A DNA stretch of 64,000 bases from Pholiota molesta (GCA_014925825.1 JACGCK010000132.1:1-64000); one strand, 5' to 3'; shown: positions 20,840 through 32,589, numbered from the stretch's first letter. The notes: generated by a model not told the origin, from the sequence alone. A program made the numbers and translations.

Positions 20840-22640
20840 ACCTCCTTTACTCACCACTGCATGCTGTCCATCGTCGTCGGTGCGCCAACCCCATCACAGA
20901 AAGCCGACTACCAACGCCCCACCCTCCAGTCAACGGCCTTTTTAGGCGCATCCAGCCCGACCCAAGCCCGACCTGGCGACGAGCGCCTCCTTGAACCCAT
21001 TCGCACCTGATCTCGTCGTTTGGAGACTGAGGAGGGCCTGGATGCAGAGCTGGCTATTGCAGTGGCCATGGCGCATTCGGGGACGAGTTGTGTGGCAGGG
21101 ACAGCGCGGCGGAGGAACCTGGTGCTCGATCCGTGATGTAGCGTCCTCTGGTGGTATGTGCATGGAGGGCAGCCACGGCGGCGCAGCTGCGGTCTCCCTC
21201 TAGTGCTACACCGCGGTGCCTTGGTGGTGCCATCGCTTTCTGTCAGTAATCGAGAAGCTGCTCTTCTGCGGCCGCACCTATCTGCTCGTGCGTTCTTCCT
21301 CCAAACCCCTACTTCCCCTTCTCAAAATATCAAGTTGACCTTTTTTCCATCCACAGCCTCGACATGACATCTCCGCCGCTGCAAAGGGACGCGTCCACTG
21401 CGTCCGCGCGAGCGCCCGTCATCTGCTCGTGTTCTTCCTCCCTCAAGCGCTACAACGCCTTCGGTGTCCAGCCAACCGCTCGCCAACGCGTCATATCATG
21501 CTCAACTATCACCTGGTACGACCCGTCCAAGAATCCTTGACGCTATCTCGTGTCCAGAGTCATTTCCGTGAGACGGAGAGTCAAGAAGTACGGTTGACTG
21601 GCTATCCCAGTGACTAGCGTGCATCCGCGGACGGTACAGTGCTGAAAAACGCTCTTGCGAATTATGTGGACTAATTAAGAAGCGCGCTACAGATTCTGGG
21701 GCTGCGGTAGTCGTGTACAAGCCGGCGGCGGCGCTGGGGTAGTCCCATCTGGTGCTGCAGCTCGGTGCGGCACTGTACTCCGCAAACGCCTTCGCAGGTC
21801 CCTGTTCAGTCTCCACCCGGCCGCGTCAACCTTTCCCGTGCACTTGGCCCCCAAATCCCGATCTCCCTTGTTCATTTTCTCTTGTTCCATCCCCAGCCAA
21901 CATGGCCATTCCCCCCGGCCGCCTCATCGCGCCATACGATCGCGTCAGAGCGAGCGCTTGCTATCTTCGTACCTCCTTTATCAAGCACTGAGTACTGCAC
22001 CCTCATCCGGCCATTTCGCATCCTAAGTCCAATGTCTCCTGCGCACCGTCCACTGCCATCCGCACGTCTACGTGCCGAGCCCATCGCACAAAGCATGGTA
22101 CAAGGCTACAAGCTGCGACTCGTGCGCATTACAGTTGCTGTCACATTCGGTCACGCTGGGAATTTACTGCGCCTGCGCGTCAGGTTCATTTCACCTCCTA
22201 GACTCTCCACCTCCCTCCACCGCACGCAGTCCATCATCATCGACACCGACCCCATTTCCCAAAGCCGATTATCAACGCCCCACCGCCCGCCGTCGACGGC
22301 CTGTTCAGCCACACGCAGCCGGACATGGCGACGATCGCGTCCTTGGATCCGATGTCGTCGCTCAGAGACGGAGGAACGACCTCCGTGCATTCATGGACGA
22401 GCGGGTGGGAGGATGCAGCGCGTCGGAGGGACCCTGAGCGATTCGCGATGTTTCGTCCACAGCCTGCGTGGCCTTCCCCGTGGCCGCCTCACCGCAACAC
22501 GACGATCCCACTGCGTCAGCGCGAGCGCCTTGCTATCTATCCTACAGTCAAGCCACCGCATCCCAAGTCCGTCCATTGCCATCCGCACGTCCGAGACTGG
22601 TACAAGCTGCGGTACTAAAGATCTCATTCAGGCGTTCACG
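20840..22640. repeat. Degenerate GC-rich repeat cluster, right
   Basis: This carries the same unit as 16200-17880. Landmarks are CCAGCCAACATGGCC (about 21890), CCTCACCGCAACACGACG (about 22486), GCGTCCTTGGATCC (about 22337), and CCGACTACCAACGCCCCACC (about 20900) with its relative at about 22265. Copies are 70-85 percent similar by eye and are partly truncated. No protein is apparent. Confidence 0.6.
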
Positions 22641-22789
22641 AGGTTAACTGTTGTAGAAAGTCCAGGATCCGTATATTTACATCTACTTACGAGCTGAAGA
22701 TTAAGAAATACGACTTAAGTAGAATTCTATATGTGCTTTCACGCGACATCTCTAGGCTATGAGGCAACAATCAGTGATAATTTCAGAAT

Positions 22790-24205
22790 CTAATTTCCTG
22801 AACTCCATTCCTTCCAAGATTTCCCGAAGTCGTTGAATGGTTGCGATATGATGTGCAAAGGAATATTGGATGCATTCGTGGCGCATTTCCGAGTAATAGA
22901 TGCTTTGAGTTGACGGTCAAGGTCGTAAGAATAACTTGTCGAGAAATTTTTTGAACCGTGGTCAATGACGGTGATCATTTTGATAGGGCATGCAGGGTTG
23001 TCGAGATCCAACCAGCGATTATCCGAGGAAAAGAAGCCTTGGCGAGCGAATTTGTCCAATGCTTGTTCTACCTCGATTTTACTGCCGTCGGAAGTGATAT
23101 ACAGCTCAAGTCGTAGATGGACTAAGTGAGGCACCAAGCTCCAGATCGGCTCGATGTCGATATCACCGCCGTCATCGTCCATCCCTTCGGCATAATCTAT
23201 TTCGGTGTGGTAGAGAAAGTCAAGTTTCCGCAGGGTTAGATTTCTGATCGCAGGTGCGGACTCCAGCACGGTGTAGATATCAGTCATGCCCTCATCGTCC
23301 CACCACTCAGAGCAAGGAGAGGCGAGAAAGAGATTTGTGAGAGCGGGTAAATGAAGGCCTATAAGGAGTCGGCTGAATTTCTCGTAACCGCTGCATCTAA
23401 TAAACAATGCCGAAAGTTGTGGAAGGGTACGTTCGACTGTTGTGTATTCGTCGATGAGTAGACCTTGATAAGAGATGTATACCCATTGTAGACACGGAAC
23501 GGTCATTGTTAAGGTAACCCAGAAGTCAGAAGGCATGTAACTAGTGGTGATTGAGAGGTGGGTCAACATTGACCATTGGGCAGGGATACTAGTGGTATGG
23601 AGGAGGCACATGCTCTCGTCGAGGATGGCTAGACGTCGTACTGCTGAGAAGGTATGATGGAAGTGATCGTTTATGGGGGCGCTCCATTGATATGTCACCA
23701 GAGTATGGAGGTTTGGGTAAATGACATTGTCGCCGAGTGCGGACATGGCTTTAACTTCGTGCCATGAGAGCGAACCAATTTCGAGATACTGCGCCATGGT
23801 CACATAGTTCATAACAAATGCCGTTGCACCTCTGAGTCTGGCTGCTGAGTCGTCATCACGTATATCAATATTAAGGCGAAGAAATGGCGCAATTGAACCA
23901 TGGTTCTTTTTCCACCATTGTATGAACTCGATTTTGTTTTCGAGAGATTTACGGCTTCGATCTTCATCAACATGCCACACTTCGAGGTAACATGACAGGT
24001 GAGTCCATAGCGTACGAGTTGCGAGTGCGACCGTTCTCCAAGAAGAGCAAACGTGGCATAAGAGCAATGGTGCGACCCTCTTTCTGCGCTGATTGACCTC
24101 CAAGCGATCTCGGGGAAGACAGTGGACGAAAATCTCGAGAAGAACGTCGTAAGGGACCGTTCCTATTGGGCTCTTCGTCGAACACCTGGATTTTGACGAT
24201 AGCAT
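22790..24205 (-). CDS. F-box-like protein, paralogue of 18167-19633
   Basis: This is an uninterrupted frame of 471 residues from the ATG at 24203-24205. The N-terminus holds an F-box-like motif (VPYDVLLEIFVHCLP, residues about 17-31), then CHVCSSWRTVALATRTLW, then a leucine-rich body of about 400 residues with an acidic insert (DDDGGDIDIEP) near residue 345. It is the same architecture and length class as the neighbour at 18167-19633 and on the same strand, with only repeats and an SDR remnant between them. A local gene duplication followed by divergence is the simplest history. It presumably acts as an SCF substrate adaptor. Confidence 0.85.
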   Translation of the reverse strand: MLSSKSRCSTKSPIGTVPYDVLLEIFVHCLPRDRLEVNQRRKRVAPLLLCHVCSSWRTVALATRTLWTHLSCYLEVWHVDEDRSRKSLENKIEFIQWWKKNHGSIAPFLRLNIDIRDDDSAARLRGATAFVMNYVTMAQYLEIGSLSWHEVKAMSALGDNVIYPNLHTLVTYQWSAPINDHFHHTFSAVRRLAILDESMCLLHTTSIPAQWSMLTHLSITTSYMPSDFWVTLTMTVPCLQWVYISYQGLLIDEYTTVERTLPQLSALFIRCSGYEKFSRLLIGLHLPALTNLFLASPCSEWWDDEGMTDIYTVLESAPAIRNLTLRKLDFLYHTEIDYAEGMDDDGGDIDIEPIWSLVPHLVHLRLELYITSDGSKIEVEQALDKFARQGFFSSDNRWLDLDNPACPIKMITVIDHGSKNFSTSYSYDLDRQLKASITRKCATNASNIPLHIISQPFNDFGKSWKEWSSGN

Positions 24206-24449
24206 TGTTCTAAAGGCAAAGGTCGGGAATATATGGATGGTTAAATTTTGAAGTCGGAGCCGACACGTGATTTGATTCGGTTGTGGCTCATGGTGTTGAG
24301 CGAGGACATACCGACAAGAATTGACCCATTCGTATTATTACAATTACAACACATAGAGTAAGTAACGACTCCTACGACATCCCAACTCCAAGTCTACCTC
24401 ACCGACTGCACGTTTGTTTCGAAACCTAGCATACGAACAAAAAGAAAAT

Positions 24450-27400
24450 TCACGACAAGTCAAACCCAGCATTCGAATTGATCGCCTGCAATAGCTTCTC
24501 GCGCAGCGTACGCTCTGAAGTATACCGTGGAAGCTACATGAAAACGCGACGTGAGAAGCTTACATCTACATCAACAGACCGCGGAGGAGGATTTACCTTG
24601 AGCAAATTGACACATGTACTTGACGTAGGCAAGCGATGTTGGTCCTCGCCCGCGTCGCGGATAGAAAAGTTGGGCACCAGCTCTTTGAATCCACTAGAGA
24701 AGTAGAACAGAACGCGTTAGCTTATTTGAGATTGGATGATGAGAAGTTGTACGAACAGAAGCGGCGGTCTGCTACAGCTCGTTACAAACCGCAGAAGCGC
24801 ACGACGTTGTTCTTGATCAAACGAGTTGACAACCTGACATAGACGAAGAGTGAGTAAAACGTGCATCGAATATGCCGAAAGACATGACGAATTACGAACC
24901 TGCCAGAACGTGAAGATTACCGGATGCGCATCGTCATACAGCCCTCCGTAATTCGTATTATGTCGAAGATCGTCAAGATCAATAGGCGAATTCACGCCTC
25001 CGATCAAGATCTGCACCTCCTGTTGGTTGAACATCCTATCGCAATCGACCCATCAGCGCCCACGAAACCAAAGAAGTACGGATCAACGAAAACATACCGC
25101 AGCCATTTCTGGTCGATCATCTCCGACAGGCCCTCGAAGAACGCCTCGCTCTGCTGCTTGATCTGCTTGCTCAGGCGGTAGTGCGAGACGAGGTAGATGT
25201 ACGTTAGACGGTTCTCCCTAGTGACGGCGATGTTGCTGCCGTTCGGGATGAGATCGACGGTTTTCGTCACACCGAATTCTAAGCAACGAATTAGTATCGG
25301 TACATCATAGCGTCAAGCATGGATAGAAACCTACCTTCGATTGCCATAGTGAAATTGAGCGACAGGTCCTCTGGGTTCCCGTTGTAGTGCTTCAGGAAGA
25401 TGAGACCGTTGTACAGGTCGGGGTCTAGCGAAGATAAATCGTCGAGGAAGCTTTGCCGACCGAGCCACTGTCGGATTCAAACAATCAATTTCTTACGTTG
25501 CCCGACTGTGATCGATTACTTACCCTAGCCAAGAAGAACCCAGCAAAAGCGACGTCGACCAGGATACCCTCGTACATGGCCTTGCCCAGGATTCGCCCAA
25601 TGAAGCGATACCAGTTCAAGCTATGCGCTATAAACGAAATCAGTTTACTACTTGGAATACGAAAACGTAAAGAATTTACCCTCCGTCGCATACGCATGCG
25701 GGTTCGGGTACAGCTCGTTCTTCTTGTTCGCGAGCCACAGCCCTCGGTCGGTGTCAAACACCTCCTTACACAACGACGTGAAGAACTCCTTGAACACGCC
25801 TCCGCCATCGATTCCCGCCCTAGCAAACAACATTCATCAGTACACCACGAAAAATCACAACCAAAACACGCACTCCTCCTGCCCGAACTGGTCAATGAAC
25901 GTGATCTCAATCGGCGCCTTCAGATCCACCTCCCCAAGCCTATCGAACCCGTCCTGCGCGACCATCCCCCTGCGCACCTGCACGCGCGCCTTATGCCCGA
26001 ACGGCCCGAAGCCGCGGTGGCGCAGCGTCCCGCGCGCGGCCATGTCGTTGAGCACGAAGTGGCGGAAGATTGACACGCGCACCTCGAACGGGATCGCGAA
26101 GGGGATGTTGTTGAGGATGCCGAGGCGCGGCGACATCGCGGCGAGCTGCCGCTTGGAGAGGTGGCGCGGGCCCTGGAGCGGGTCGTCGGGCTTCGAGAGC
26201 TGCTGTTCCTCTAGGCTGGAGTGGATCGTGAGTTATCGTAGAAAGGAGCGAAGAAGACATCGACTTACACCGCCGCCTCGACGAACGAGTTCATGTCCAG
26301 TTGGGATGTGACGAGCCAGTGGTCCGCAGGGACGAACGGCTTCCGTGAACTACACACCCATCAGCAATGCCCAAACACGATAAACATAAACGACTCACTC
26401 TCGCGCATGGATCCCCAGCAAGCACCGCGTCACCTTATCCCTTACCGACTCCCACGAGCACCGCACCTGCGGCGCGATGTACACCTCCTGCATCACGCTC
26501 CCCTCGTCGCGCCAGTACAACGTGAACGCGATGTTCAGCAGCTGCCGGCTGAACTCCACGAGCTCGTCGAGCGTCAGCGGGTTCCGCACCGCGCGGCCGC
26601 CGGACGCGGTCCCGAAGAATTCGTCGTCGCCCATCGTCAGGAGCGCTTGCGAATAGAGGTCGGCGAGGAAGAGGATAGGCGGCCAATGTGATGCGTTCGC
26701 AGGATCTGTACAGAAGAATCAATAATGTTCCAATTCGGAGCGACAGAGTGATCGACATACCCATCAAGTTCCCTGAATTCTCCTCCTTCCCCAGGGGCGA
26801 CCGCCTCACCAGATCCCGATACAGCTCCCGCACAAGCCCCCCACCCGTACTCGCCAGCACGACGTTCAGAATCTGCTCCTGCGCCGACGGCCACGACGCC
26901 GTCAACGCGAACAGGTACGCGATGAGGTGCGGGAACAGCCCGGGCTTCGCCTGCGTCGCCGTGATCAGCGCCGTGAGATGCGGCTGGCTGATGATCTTCT
27001 CCAGGCGCTTCATCGTCTTGACGTCGATCGTGGGCAGCGGCAGCGGCGGCGGCACGGTGATGAAGTCGTCCATGACGGCGACGCGCGTCTGGCGCGCGGC
27101 GAGGCTCGCGTCCGAATCCGAGTGGTCCTCGTGTGTTGGTGTCTGGGACGCCTTCCGCTTGCCGGCTTTCTGTTTCTTGTTTTTGGCGGTGCGAGGTTGG
27201 ATGGTATCGATCGGAATTTTGCTGAAGAGGAGGATGGAGAGGCGGAGGTAGGTCGTGAATGCGGGGGAAGGGAGTTTCTTGTACTGCGGTGAGATGAACA
27301 TGTAGATGTTCGCCGCGAGGTGGATCTTGGCGGCGGTAGAGGTCGTCTCGAGTATGTATGGGATTTGCGGGTCGAGCGTATTGAGCGTAACCAGCGGTAG

Positions 27401-28359
27401 TGAGGACGTGAACTTGGGAAGAACATCTAATGGTAGTCGATTAGGTAGTAGCGGTATCGTCAATATTGATGTGAAAATGCTGGCGAGAGATTGAGCGTAT
27501 TGGGGCGAAGTTGATGCGAATGTAGAAAGTGGCGAAGTGATGATATTGATGATGATAGGCAGGCTGCGTGACGATTTGGATTCTACAGGCTGGTGGGAAT
27601 GAATAAAAAAGTTGAACCATAGTACATAGCACGTACAATGTTTTGGATGGCTTGACTTAGGAACGAGTAGAGTTGATGATTGAGGAGGTATTCAGAAATT
27701 TGGGCGCTTGTGGGTTGACCGTCGGCACCAAGTACTCTAGTAGCGATAGCATTCGACAGTAACGTGTTGAGGACCTCAAGATACGAGGCGGAGTTAGGTG
27801 ATCTATGCGCCTGGATGAGTATCACGAATCTCAAAACGAAGATGCTTACTCACTCCGGAGAGTCGGCAACAAATTGGGCAAGGAGCAAAGCGGCACGCCG
27901 TATCAGCACCAACCAGCTCGTGCGATGTTCACCTCTTGCCGGAGCAAACAGCTGATCTTCCAGGATGTTAGATGATGCAATATAATATACGAAATATCAA
28001 CGTAACGCACCTGGACCGAGTTGTAAAACAGCCCTTGTCCACGTTCCCAGCACCTCTTCGTCCTTGCCAATGAGCACGAGACAGCGGAGTCCCGTCAGCC
28101 CCATGACATCGGCGTTGAATGCCTTGCGCATCTCCTGTCTCGTGGCTCGCGCATCCACTAGGCCGCGGTACCACGCCTGGATTCGGATGGCGCTTTCTGT
28201 GCGCTGCTTATGTTCGGCGCGGGCTGCACGCTCTGCCTGGACACGATTGAGGATGGCGGCTTGCGTGTTGGCGGAGGAGACTCCGCCGAGGTTTATCTTT
28301 CGTTTCCATTCGTCTCCAAAGGCAGGCAAGATGGTGGTAGAGGAGAAAGGATTGATCAT
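24450..28359 (-). CDS. HUL5: HECT-type E3 ubiquitin ligase, HUL5/UBE3C family
   Basis: The gene starts at the ATG at 28357-28359 and stops at 24450-24452. It can be joined through about 14 short GT-AG introns to roughly 1050 residues. The N-terminus has the family pattern: DEWKRKINLGG, an IQ-type motif (RIQAWYRGLVDAR) and GLRCLVLIG. The middle contains a low-complexity insert (about 27100-27190) and a helical region. The HECT domain begins around 26250. It shows FEVRVSIFRHF, IDQFGQEE, GGGVFKEFFTS, ELYPNPHAYAT, IGRILGKAMYEGILVDV, DLYNGLIFLKHYNGNPEDL, NRLTYIYLVSHYRL, QEVQILIGG, and finally TSSTCVNLLKLPRY. The catalytic Cys codon is 24612-24614. This ligase family assists the proteasome with stalled or misfolded substrates. 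The exon order, intact frame and all key motifs make this the parental copy of 9598-10465. Confidence 0.93.
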
Positions 28360-28422
28360 TGAGCGACTGACACCCCTGCATAGCGCAGGCAAGTGCGTAA
28401 TCCCATCATCACGTGCCAAGGT

Positions 28423-28475
28423 CTTATCTTATCTCGTTCGGCCGCCTTCGTCATCCTCTGAGATGCTGTCCCTTC
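28423..28475 (+). repeat. Short dispersed repeat shared with 63535-63590
   Basis: The stretch around CTTATCTTATCTCGTTCG and GTCATCCTCTGA recurs in inverted orientation at 63535-63590. It lies in the gap between the HECT gene and MYND copy 2. Confidence 0.5.
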
Positions 28476-28498
28476 TTCAGCAAGCCACTTAAAAAAAA

Positions 28499-28805
28499 AT
28501 GCCCATCCTCTCCTGCTCCATATGCGACAAGTCTGAATCTGAGGATGCTGCCATCCTCCAGTGCTCTCGCTGCAAAGACCGATTTCATTGCGGTCAGCCA
28601 ACTTCGCCAAGCGCCTAAATGACTTTGGCGACGTCCGTCTGACGCGTTCGCTTGGGGAGGGAGTGCCAACTCGCCGATTGGAGAAAGCACAGGCGCTTCT
28701 GCAGTATATATCCCGCGCAAGTGGTACGACAAGTACCGCCGCTGCCGCGACGACAAGTTCCACGAAGGCGACCTTGGAGCTGATCACCTGGCCTACCAAT
28801 TGGTA
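28499..28805 (+). pseudogene. MYND zinc-finger gene fragment, copy 2
   Basis: The ATG and first exon are almost those of 12953 (CSICDKSESEDAAILQCSRC, then DRFHC). The intron follows, but its acceptor is destroyed: CTTAG in the first copy is CTTGG here. The second exon then has extra bases after HRRFC that throw it out of frame, and similarity stops after GDLGADHLAY (about 28800). All of the C-terminal Cys/His part is missing. It lies 140 bases upstream of, and opposite to, the HECT gene start. The two genes would share this short gap as a bidirectional promoter. Confidence 0.85.
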
Positions 28806-28896
28806 GCTAAGAATGTTATTTTCCGATTTGCTGCAGAAGGAGAAGGCATATTGGACGCATAGATATTGCCATTGACGGTTTCAGCGGATAATAAGT

Positions 28897-29110
28897 TAGT
28901 CGACAGTAGCGCATAGTGGTAGACTTAGTAGTACACTTCGCGCTACGGCACCGGTTTGTTAAAGGTATCATCGAAGTGCTCGCTCTCATTCAAATTGATG
29001 GTGTTTCTATTCTTACGTGGAAGGTTTTGTTTAATACCTGAGGGTGAAGGCAGGCTGAAGTCCCTGCTTGTGGGCGCCTGCACGTGTATTATATATAAGC
29101 GCCCGGCGCT
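28897..29110. repeat. Tail shared with 13990-14185
   Basis: This is the second copy of the downstream block, ending in the TATA-like ATATATAAGCGCCCG at 29091-29105. It carries an insert of about 40 bases relative to the other copy. Confidence 0.7.
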
Positions 29111-29129
29111 CGATGTTTCATCGAACATG

Positions 29130-30203
29130 AGTATGTATCTGTTTTCGGGCGGTATTTGTGTATGTCAAGCAGCATGATGCACTTAGGGATGGCCTAGCTA
29201 GCCTCTTCGATAGTTATCTCAATCACAGCCCCCCGTCCCAACACACAGCGCGCTAAGAGCGCGCATCTCGACGCCCTTGAAATCAAGTGTCGTGTGATGT
29301 CACAATCAGATGACGTCATCGTGTTATGTGCGTCTTGCGAGGATACTCATACAGGGGCTTCTTTGCGGTCCCGGCGGAGGATGCGAAGTGGACAGTGGAC
29401 TTGCAGACGGATGGGGTGTTCAGCGGGACCGCATGTTATTTTGAGAGAAAGGCTGCAAGCTCTTGGCGAACTCTGGACGGATTGGAGAGTGACACGCCGC
29501 TCACCTCGATCCGAATGCCCGTTACATATTGACTCTAAATTACACCATCCCACTTCATTTGCGCCTTCTCTGTTCCTCCTGCCCACATACCCCGAGCGAC
29601 ACCGCGCACGCGATCCTACGGCCTGACAGATAAGCTCATCTGATCGCCGAAAATATAACGCACAGGCCATACGAGCGCACGGGCAACGATCGCCGTTCTT
29701 TGATCGCCTCGGTTCTCGTGGTGGGTTTGTGAGACAACGTTGTCAAGAGTACATAGAACGCCTGATACACAGACAAGCGGCGGGCGCAGAGAGCTAGACA
29801 GACGGCGGGACAGCGAGAGACAGACGAATTGAGCAAGCGGTACATACACAGCCTGCCGCCGACATTGTTCGCTTCCGGCCGGCCGCTCCCGCCCGCGAAA
29901 CGGAACTAACATACGAGCTAGCCACATCGTGGTGGTCACAGCGGGTTGCGCTCTGACTTGTACCTACTTACGTGGAGAGACAGACGCCCGCCGCCGCCCA
30001 CTGCACTCGCCCAGGCGTATTTTCTGGACGCCGTTCAGGATCTCGGTCGCCGCAGCCCACTCGATCTGATAAAGATCGCCTCGCCGCTTACAGCACACAC
30101 CCCGCTCACGACTACCACCAGTACGACCCACCTCAGGTCCCCAGCTACCTCGGCCACCTTGGACACCACCACCACCATCCACAACAGATCGAGCCGCGCA
30201 AGC
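29130..30203. other. Gene-free upstream region of the Kre6-like gene
   Basis: I see no coding exon, repeat or RNA gene. The last 500 bases have C/T-rich stretches and can be expected to hold the promoter and leader of the following gene. Confidence 0.4.
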
Positions 30204-32528
30204 ATGGACCATACAGAGACGTTTGGGGCTGGAGGTACGGCGCGCGAGCGGGCACTGTTGTCGTGGACACATGCCTACGAGGACGTGGAGTTCGACGTGC
30301 GGCTGGACGAGGAACGGGCGGGGCTGGGTGCGGACGAGCGAAGAGGATTATTGCACGGTGAGTATACCCATGGGCCTGAATTGGATTGGGCGGCGTGTAT
30401 GGCCGTTGATGCGTGCGAGACGCAGCTTTCCGGCAGCATGCCACGCTATTTTATTTTTGTGGTCCTGTTTCTCATCCCTTTCCTTCCTCCCAACACAGAT
30501 CCCTTCTCGAGCCCCTCCCCCACCCCCTCCACGCCCCCGCGCGTGCCCGCCGCCGTGCACGTGTACGCCCACACCCGCAGCTCGTCCTCCAGCTCTGCCC
30601 TGGACGCCCTTCCCGTCCTCGTCCCTTCACCCGCCGTGGCCCCAGCGATCCCCGCCGCCACCCCCGCGAAGATGGCTTCGACTTCGACGTCAGGGATGCC
30701 TGTGGGCGATGCACCTGCTGCTTCTGCTTCTGCCGCAGCGAAGCTCATGCCTGCTGCTTCTGGTTCGCCAAGGGTGCAGATGCAGCGCGGCGACGATCCG
30801 TACGACTATCACGTATACAACGCTTATACCGATAACTCTATCGCCACGCCTCCCACCGCTGCGGGCGCACAACAGTATCAGCAGTCCCCGCCGACCGCCT
30901 TTTCCTCCCTCTCTAGCTCGGCGACGCTGGCCAACACCTCGCCGGCGGTCCTCCCGCCGTCGTCGTCGACCACGCCACCCCCAACGCCCCCAAAACCGAC
31001 CTACTACAGTCTGGCGTCATCGGTGTCAGCACCCGCCGTCGTGTCCGGACCAGGATCAGGGTCCCCTGCGGTCCTGCGAACTCAGTCTCCGCCCCGCACG
31101 GGCTCCTTCAAGGCCTTCGCCTCGTCCCCGCTTGCCGGCGCCGGGGGCCCGTCGCCATCGCCCTCGGTGTCCTCGGCCCCGTTCCTCGTCCTCACGTCCG
31201 GCGGCGCAGACGGGTCCTCGCCTGGCGGCCAGAGGGGGAGCACATTGATCGACGGCCCGCGCCCGAGCAGCTCCCAGGGCCCAAGCAGCACGACCGCCGG
31301 CCAACGACACCCGAATATCGTGCCCGCGGGCGGCCCGCCCACGCCGCGCCTGTCGAACTCGTCCTCCTCCGCCTCGTCCATCCCCGCACTGGGCAGCGGC
31401 AGCCTGTCCGCGTCGACGTCGCTGACTGCAGCGTCTCCGCCGCTGACCAACGCCACCTCGAGCAGCACGTTCGTGTCGCCGTTCGCGCGCCCGGGCACGC
31501 GCCCGATGGCGGGGCTCGCGTTCGCCGGTGTCCCAGTGGGCAACGGGCACCAGCACGGCCAGCTGCAGGGCTCCACGTCGGGCTCCGTCGTCTCCAACCG
31601 CGGCTCGATGATCCTGTACCGCCTCTCCGCGAGCGAAGACGGGATGCTCGGCGGTGATGGCGGCGCCCGCAACGCCAACAACGGTGGGCCTCCAGGCGGC
31701 CCCCCGCCGCCCGTGTACGGCGCGACCATGCGGCACTCCGCGTTCTACTCGGAGACGGACTCGCTCACGCTCGACGACTCCAAGTACCCGCCGTTCCCGA
31801 ACGGGAGCAACGGCACGAGCGCGAGCGCGAGCCGGCTGCCCACGCCGCGCGGGAGCGTGCTCGGGCTCTCTGCGGGCCCGCCGGGCTCCCCGGGCAGCCC
31901 CGGCGGGCCGCCGATCGGGACCTCGCCGCTGACGCTGGGCATGCGCTCGAGCGCGAACGAGCTCGCGAGCCTGGGCCGCGCGCACGGCGGGCTCGTGGCG
32001 TACGTGTACGACCCGGACGACGACGAGGAGGAGGATGACGATGAGTATGAGGATGATTATTATGGGGGGGATAAGAAGGCGCGCGAGGAGAAGCGGATGG
32101 AGGACTGGGTGCACGACCCGACGGAGGTGAACGCGCTGTACGCGGGCGTGGGCAAGCTGAAGAAGGCCCCGCCCGCTCCCGCCCGCAGCACCGGCAAGCC
32201 CACAGTGCCCGGCGGCGCCCCGCCCCCCGGCGCCCCCTTACGCCCCGGCCACCCGCAGCAGCAGCGCGCGCCGTACCGCCCGCCGCCGAGCGCGGCGGTC
32301 TCGCTGCGCGGGCTGGTGAACGTGACGACGCTGGTGGCGCTGATCCTCGCGCTGCTGTGCCTGTTCATCGTGCTGCCGGTGGCGAAGGCGTTCACGGATA
32401 ATGGCGTCGAGCTGAAGATCCTGGCGAATACGCGGATCAATGCGACGGGGCAGGCGGAGAGGAGGGAGCTGGGTGTTGGGGGGAAGGAGAGGCGGGAGTG
32501 GCGGTTTGATTTTGGGCAGGAGCGGTAG
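30204..32528 (+). CDS. Ser/Pro-rich single-pass membrane protein, Kre6/Skn1 N-terminus-like
   Basis: The ATG at 30204 is the first in this frame. A likely in-frame intron is 30358-30498 (GTGAGT...ACACAG), giving about 727 residues. Residues to about 600 are very rich in Ser, Pro, Ala and Gly with no fold. An acidic patch (DDDEEEDDDEYEDD, about 32020) and a basic segment follow. One strong hydrophobic helix, LVALILALLCLFIVLPVA, lies at about 32330-32384, with a short external tail containing INATGQA. In beta-1,6-glucan synthesis proteins Kre6/Skn1 the same order (long disordered cytosolic tail, one helix, NGTGQ) leads into a GH16 domain. Here the protein instead stops 26 residues after INATGQA. 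It is either a truncated relative or an unrelated type II membrane protein. The extreme GC content (third-position G/C) fits a well-expressed gene. Confidence 0.6.
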   Translation: MDHTETFGAGGTARERALLSWTHAYEDVEFDVRLDEERAGLGADERRGLLHGEYTHGPELDWAACMAVDACETQLSGSMPRYFIFVVLFLIPFLPPNTDPFSSPSPTPSTPPRVPAAVHVYAHTRSSSSSSALDALPVLVPSPAVAPAIPAATPAKMASTSTSGMPVGDAPAASASAAAKLMPAASGSPRVQMQRGDDPYDYHVYNAYTDNSIATPPTAAGAQQYQQSPPTAFSSLSSSATLANTSPAVLPPSSSTTPPPTPPKPTYYSLASSVSAPAVVSGPGSGSPAVLRTQSPPRTGSFKAFASSPLAGAGGPSPSPSVSSAPFLVLTSGGADGSSPGGQRGSTLIDGPRPSSSQGPSSTTAGQRHPNIVPAGGPPTPRLSNSSSSASSIPALGSGSLSASTSLTAASPPLTNATSSSTFVSPFARPGTRPMAGLAFAGVPVGNGHQHGQLQGSTSGSVVSNRGSMILYRLSASEDGMLGGDGGARNANNGGPPGGPPPPVYGATMRHSAFYSETDSLTLDDSKYPPFPNGSNGTSASASRLPTPRGSVLGLSAGPPGSPGSPGGPPIGTSPLTLGMRSSANELASLGRAHGGLVAYVYDPDDDEEEDDDEYEDDYYGGDKKAREEKRMEDWVHDPTEVNALYAGVGKLKKAPPAPARSTGKPTVPGGAPPPGAPLRPGHPQQQRAPYRPPPSAAVSLRGLVNVTTLVALILALLCLFIVLPVAKAFTDNGVELKILANTRINATGQAERRELGVGGKERREWRFDFGQER

Positions 32529-32589
32529 GGCTTGGTGTTGGGGTGGGTGGGAGTGGTGGCGTTGGCGCTGTCGCGGCGTCGCCGTTTCC

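Noticed and set aside
31056..32114. 352-codon minus-strand open frame
   Set aside because: It is antisense to the Kre6-like gene; Arg/Ala/Gly-rich content reflects third-position GC of the real gene.
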